Assembly: GCA_011365055.1 (NCBI GenBank)
Contig: RDOG01000002.1
Coordinates: forward strand, 248,001-312,000
Source of the DNA: Promethearchaeota archaeon
GTDB lineage: Archaea > Asgardarchaeota > Lokiarchaeia > Helarchaeales > RDOG01
DNA length: 64,000 nucleotides
Direction: 5' to 3'
In this document: in pieces, positions 61,501 to 64,000 of the stretch
Layout of the letters: each line of letters opens with the position of its first letter
How positions within the stretch are numbered: position 1 is the stretch's first letter
Translations under genes and position numbers: made by a program
The notes under the pieces: generated by a model
Database searches by the model: none
Told to the model about the DNA's origin: nothing
The model's input: only the letters and a program-made list of their open reading frames with translations

Positions 61501-62040
61501 TTGATATTGCCTGATTTCGAAATAAAAAAAGCAATAAAAGAAAGAAGAATAACTATAGAGCCTTTTGATGAAAAAGACGTGGGACCTTGTTCAATAGATC
61601 TCCATCTAAATAATGTATTTAGTGTATTTAAAATGGGAAATGTCGTTGATTTTGAAACAGATCCATCCGACAACGTGGAAACTATTAAAACAGATAATAA
61701 ACCATTTATAATTGCCCCAAATCAATTCGTACTTGCAAGTACGATAGAAAAAATAAAAATACCAAAAGATCTTGCAGCAACTCTTGAAGGATTAAGTAGT
61801 GTTGCTAGACGTGGAATAATGGTACAAGCTGCAGGACTTGTGAATCCAGGTACGGGTATAAAGAATAGTTCTTCTCTAACCTTGGAAGTATTCTGTCAAA
61901 ATTCTTCACCGGTTGCATTAATTCCAGGAATGAGGATAATTCAAATTATCTTTCACGAGCTAAAAGGAGAAAGCAAGATAGGTTATGACGAACGGAAAAG
62001 TTCTAAATATGTAGGACAAAAAGATGAAATTCTCCTTTAA
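61501..62040 (+). CDS. dcd: dCTP deaminase (Dcd/DUT family)
   Basis: About 179 residues. M-I-L-P-D-F-E-I at the start, G-P-C-S-I-D-L-H-L, G-L-S-S-V-A-R-R-G-I, V-N-P-G-T-G and T-L-E-V-F-C-Q-N-S are the dCTP deaminase/dUTPase motifs; the Glu in T-L-E is the catalytic position in Dcd. It makes dUMP precursors for thymidylate. A frame open to 61426 would overlap enolase, but TTG 61501, six bases after GGTGG, recreates the canonical M-I-L start. Whether it is mono- or bifunctional (dUTPase) cannot be told. Confidence 0.9.
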   Translation: MILPDFEIKKAIKERRITIEPFDEKDVGPCSIDLHLNNVFSVFKMGNVVDFETDPSDNVETIKTDNKPFIIAPNQFVLASTIEKIKIPKDLAATLEGLSSVARRGIMVQAAGLVNPGTGIKNSSSLTLEVFCQNSSPVALIPGMRIIQIIFHELKGESKIGYDERKSSKYVGQKDEILL

Positions 62041-62127
62041 ATACATCAAATTTACTTTTTTCTTTTCTTTTTAATTCATAATTTTTAAAAATCTATGTTT
62101 TCAATATTGGAATAGAAAAACAAAAAT

Positions 62128-62135
62128 TTAATATA
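62128..62135 (+). promoter_or_regulatory. TATA-like element upstream of the S27e gene
   Basis: TTAATATA with an A-rich BRE-like stretch lies about 65 bases before ATG 62194, leaving room for a leader that carries GAGGTT. Confidence 0.3.
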
Positions 62136-62193
62136 GACACCTTGTTTTCTTATAATAAAATGATTAGAAACAAACTACTCGAGGTTAATAATT

Positions 62194-62394
62194 ATGGAAA
62201 CAAACTCACGAGGACTAATTCCGACACCAAAAAGTAGGTTTTTGAAGGTAAAATGCTTAGATTGCCAAGCAGAACAAGTAATTTTTGGATGTGCTTCTTC
62301 AGAAGTTAAATGCAATACTTGCGGTAAAGTATTAGCCGTACCTCGTTCTAGCAAAGCAAAAATAAAAACTCAAATAATTGCAGTATTAACTTAA
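62194..62394 (+). CDS. rps27e: 30S ribosomal protein S27e
   Basis: A 66-residue zinc-ribbon ribosomal protein. P-T-P-K-S-R-F-L-K-V-K-C-L-D-C and V-K-C-N-T-C-G-K-V-L form the C4 zinc site. S-S-E-V between them and a hydrophobic end (I-I-A-V-L-T) are usual. The start is ATG with GAGGTT. It is followed 22 bases later by aIF2-alpha, a conserved archaeal pairing; the L44e gene often found upstream is missing here. Confidence 0.95.
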   Translation: METNSRGLIPTPKSRFLKVKCLDCQAEQVIFGCASSEVKCNTCGKVLAVPRSSKAKIKTQIIAVLT

Positions 62395-62416
62395 AAAGAA
62401 ATACGGTATTTTTATC

Positions 62417-63268
62417 ATGAGCTTAAAGAAAAAAGAATGGCCAGAAATTGGTGAATTTGTTATAGGTACTGTAGTTCGTGTAGAACGACATGGAGCCTAT
62501 GTTGAATTGGAAGAATATGAAGGCAAAGAGGGATTAATACACGTAAGTGAAGTAGCAAGTAGTTGGGTTAGGAATATAAGACGGTTTGTAAGAGAAAAAC
62601 AAAAAGTTGTTGCTAAAGTCCTACGTGTAAATGCAAAAAAAAGACATATTGATTTGTCTTTAAGAAGAGTAAGTAGTCAAATTAAAAAAATTAAAATCCA
62701 AGAATGGAAACAACACCAAAAAGAAGATAATTTAATTAGGATGATTCAAGAATCCATGGCAGAGACCGGAGAAGAAGTAACAGAAGAAGAGATTGAATCA
62801 GAAGTAGTTGTAAAATTCTCAAAAAAATATGATGATATTTTATCTGGATTCAGTGAATTAAAAGAAAAGAAAGAAAAAGTTCTTAAAACCTTAAAAATTC
62901 CAGAGAAATGGCATTCTACTTTACTAAAGCTTGCTAAAAGTCATATTGAAAGTCCTAGTATCAAAGTATCGGGAGTCTTGACTTTAAAGAGTTATGAGAA
63001 TGATGGTATCGACATTATCAAGCAAGCTTTATTAGAAGCAAAAGTAGCAACAGAAAATATTAGAGATGTTGAAGCAGAAGTTTTTTTAATTGGTGCACCA
63101 AAATATCGGTTAGATATCATAGCTAAAGATTATCAAAAGGCTAATGATATAATAAATAATGCAGCGGAAGTAGCGAAAAAGGTTCTTATCGAGACTGGAG
63201 GGGACGCGAGTTTTGAAATTCTGGAAGAGCAAAAAACCCTAAAAAAAGGAAAATATTCGCGCAGATAA
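62417..63268 (+). CDS. translation initiation factor 2 alpha subunit
   Basis: A 283-residue aIF2-alpha. N-terminal S1 domain (I-G-E-F-V-I-G-T-V-V-R-V-E-R-H-G-A-Y-V, L-I-H-V-S-E), the V-R-N-I-R-R-F-V loop corresponding to the region that carries the phosphorylated Ser in eukaryotes (no Ser in the same place is obvious), a helical middle, and a C-terminal alpha/beta domain that contacts the gamma subunit. The length is standard. The last residues are basic. No Nop10 gene follows; instead a minus-strand surface-protein gene converges. Confidence 0.93.
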   Translation: MSLKKKEWPEIGEFVIGTVVRVERHGAYVELEEYEGKEGLIHVSEVASSWVRNIRRFVREKQKVVAKVLRVNAKKRHIDLSLRRVSSQIKKIKIQEWKQHQKEDNLIRMIQESMAETGEEVTEEEIESEVVVKFSKKYDDILSGFSELKEKKEKVLKTLKIPEKWHSTLLKLAKSHIESPSIKVSGVLTLKSYENDGIDIIKQALLEAKVATENIRDVEAEVFLIGAPKYRLDIIAKDYQKANDIINNAAEVAKKVLIETGGDASFEILEEQKTLKKGKYSRR

Positions 63269-63320
63269 AGCTATTATTTCAATAAAAATTTATAATAAAA
63301 AAGCGTTTTTTTAAGATATT

Positions 63321-64000
63321 TTAATAAGCTATGACAGTTCTATTTGCATATATTCCTAAATTTGTTGTAATCATTATTTCATAATGGAGACCAGCTGATA
63401 TCCCAAGAGTATAGATAAATTTGAATGTTTTAGTTTCTCCTGGATTCAATGTACGGAATAGTTGAGAAGTTGACCCGAAAGCTGTTCCATTAATAGCAGT
63501 AATATATGTACTATTAACGTAAATTGAAGTTAATATGATCGGTGTATTTCCATAATTGGTTAAAGTCATATTAATTGTATTTGAAGTTGAATTTGCGTAT
63601 GTCAAGTTTTGTGCTCTTATAGTAATATTTGCAGTGTGATTTAAGATAATTAGGTTTTTAGTTACATTATAATTATTCGTACAATTCACGCTAATTGGAA
63701 TGTAATCTGAAACATTTAATTCAATATAATATTGTTGTGTTTCATTATTATTTATGCTAGCATTAAAGCATTCAAATATATCATATGGCTGAAGAGTTAG
63801 ATCACTTATTGTATTGTTATTTTCATCTGTAAAGTTGAATATAAGCCAGGCGCTATCGTTAAATAACGAAACATTTGAAATCGTGAGATTTTGTGATCCT
63901 GTATTCATTAATTTTATCATTATTGTATCATTTTTCAAGAATTCTCCATTATCAATAGCCATGGTATCAGGATATCCAGTTGATATCGTGAGATTAGATG
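63321..64000 (-). CDS. partial surface protein with CARDB-like beta domains (5' part beyond the window)
   Basis: The 3' end of a larger gene; the frame is open to the right edge of the window (S-N-L-T-I-S-T-G precedes the first visible Met). About 226 residues are seen. The sequence is Asn/Thr-rich with dense N-x-S/T sequons. Repeated strands V-S-L-F-N-D-S-A-W-L, I-Y-V-N-S-T-Y-I and L-N-P-G-E-T-K-T-F resemble CARDB or Ig-like domains of cell-surface adhesins. There is no membrane helix at its C terminus (ends T-V-I-A-Y), so anchoring must occur elsewhere. Confidence 0.65.
   Translation of the reverse strand, partial: SNLTISTGYPDTMAIDNGEFLKNDTIMIKLMNTGSQNLTISNVSLFNDSAWLIFNFTDENNNTISDLTLQPYDIFECFNASINNNETQQYYIELNVSDYIPISVNCTNNYNVTKNLIILNHTANITIRAQNLTYANSTSNTINMTLTNYGNTPIILTSIYVNSTYITAINGTAFGSTSQLFRTLNPGETKTFKFIYTLGISAGLHYEIMITTNLGIYANRTVIAY

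Overview
The window is an A+T-rich archaeal chromosome segment, and its gene content points to an Asgard archaeon (Promethearchaeota/Asgardarchaeota). Archaeal informational genes are present: RPA-type ssDNA-binding protein, two histones, Sm protein, Rio2, HerA-NurA, TFS, RpoL, Csl4, S27e and aIF2-alpha. Alongside them are eukaryote-like signalling and cytoskeletal parts: a Rab-like GTPase, an Arf-like GTPase, a Rag/Gtr-like GTPase with the HKxD G4 motif, roadblock-like and V4R proteins, and a coiled-coil/proline-rich protein with a WH2-like stretch. H4MPT-type Mch and a CPBP protease agree with this. I cannot fix the lineage below phylum from this sequence alone. I see no tRNA, rRNA, CRISPR array, transposase or integrase.

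Layout. 0-3.3 kb: zinc-ribbon protein, a V4R/ATC-hydrolase-like protein, and an apt-MTA phosphorylase salvage pair. 3.3-6.2 kb: RPA, then two tandem histone genes behind a 609-base leader that carries two palindromes exactly 30 bases apart. 6.2-12.6 kb (minus strand): ThiC, a PaaK-like ligase, a His-rich protein, the WH2/proline-rich protein, Mch and a coiled-coil protein. 12.7-27.1 kb: a DUF99 protein and then a surface-protease island (CPBP protease, 1726-residue subtilase, metzincin, C25-like protease) with a zinc-ribbon membrane protein and a radical SAM enzyme among them. 27.1-33.6 kb: Sm protein, Rio2, an ArsR-type regulator, HerA-NurA, CTP synthase. 33.8-38.6 kb: Trm9-like methyltransferase, DUF3795, sirtuin, a winged-helix/membrane-protein pair, adenylate kinase, and a roadblock-like protein with a winged-helix tail. 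38.8-43.7 kb: a plus-strand operon of crotonase, two 2-hydroxyacyl-CoA-dehydratase-like subunits and an FGGY kinase. 43.7-47.4 kb: pyruvate kinase, a PAC2 chaperone with a C-terminal HbYX-like tail, a geranylgeranyl-reductase-like flavoprotein, and an unlisted 47-residue zinc ribbon. 47.6-53.7 kb: penicillin-acylase-type hydrolase and small membrane proteins around the Rab-like and Arf-like GTPases. 53.9-64 kb: TFS, RNase III-like protein, RpoL, Csl4, METTL5-like methyltransferase, Rag-like GTPase, AhpD-like protein, double-V4R sensor, enolase, dCTP deaminase, S27e, aIF2-alpha, and the 3' part of a surface-protein gene that runs off the right edge.

How the genes fit together. Purine salvage (MTA phosphorylase to Apt, with Adk) and lower glycolysis (enolase, pyruvate kinase) sit with nucleotide genes (PyrG, Dcd). 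The extracellular proteases and amidase, with PaaK and the crotonase/dehydratase operon, suggest a peptide- and amino-acid-degrading heterotroph; this is inference. Many genes start 4-9 bases after a GGTGA-like Shine-Dalgarno motif. Because that motif itself contains GTG, several starts given here are shorter than the longest open frame.
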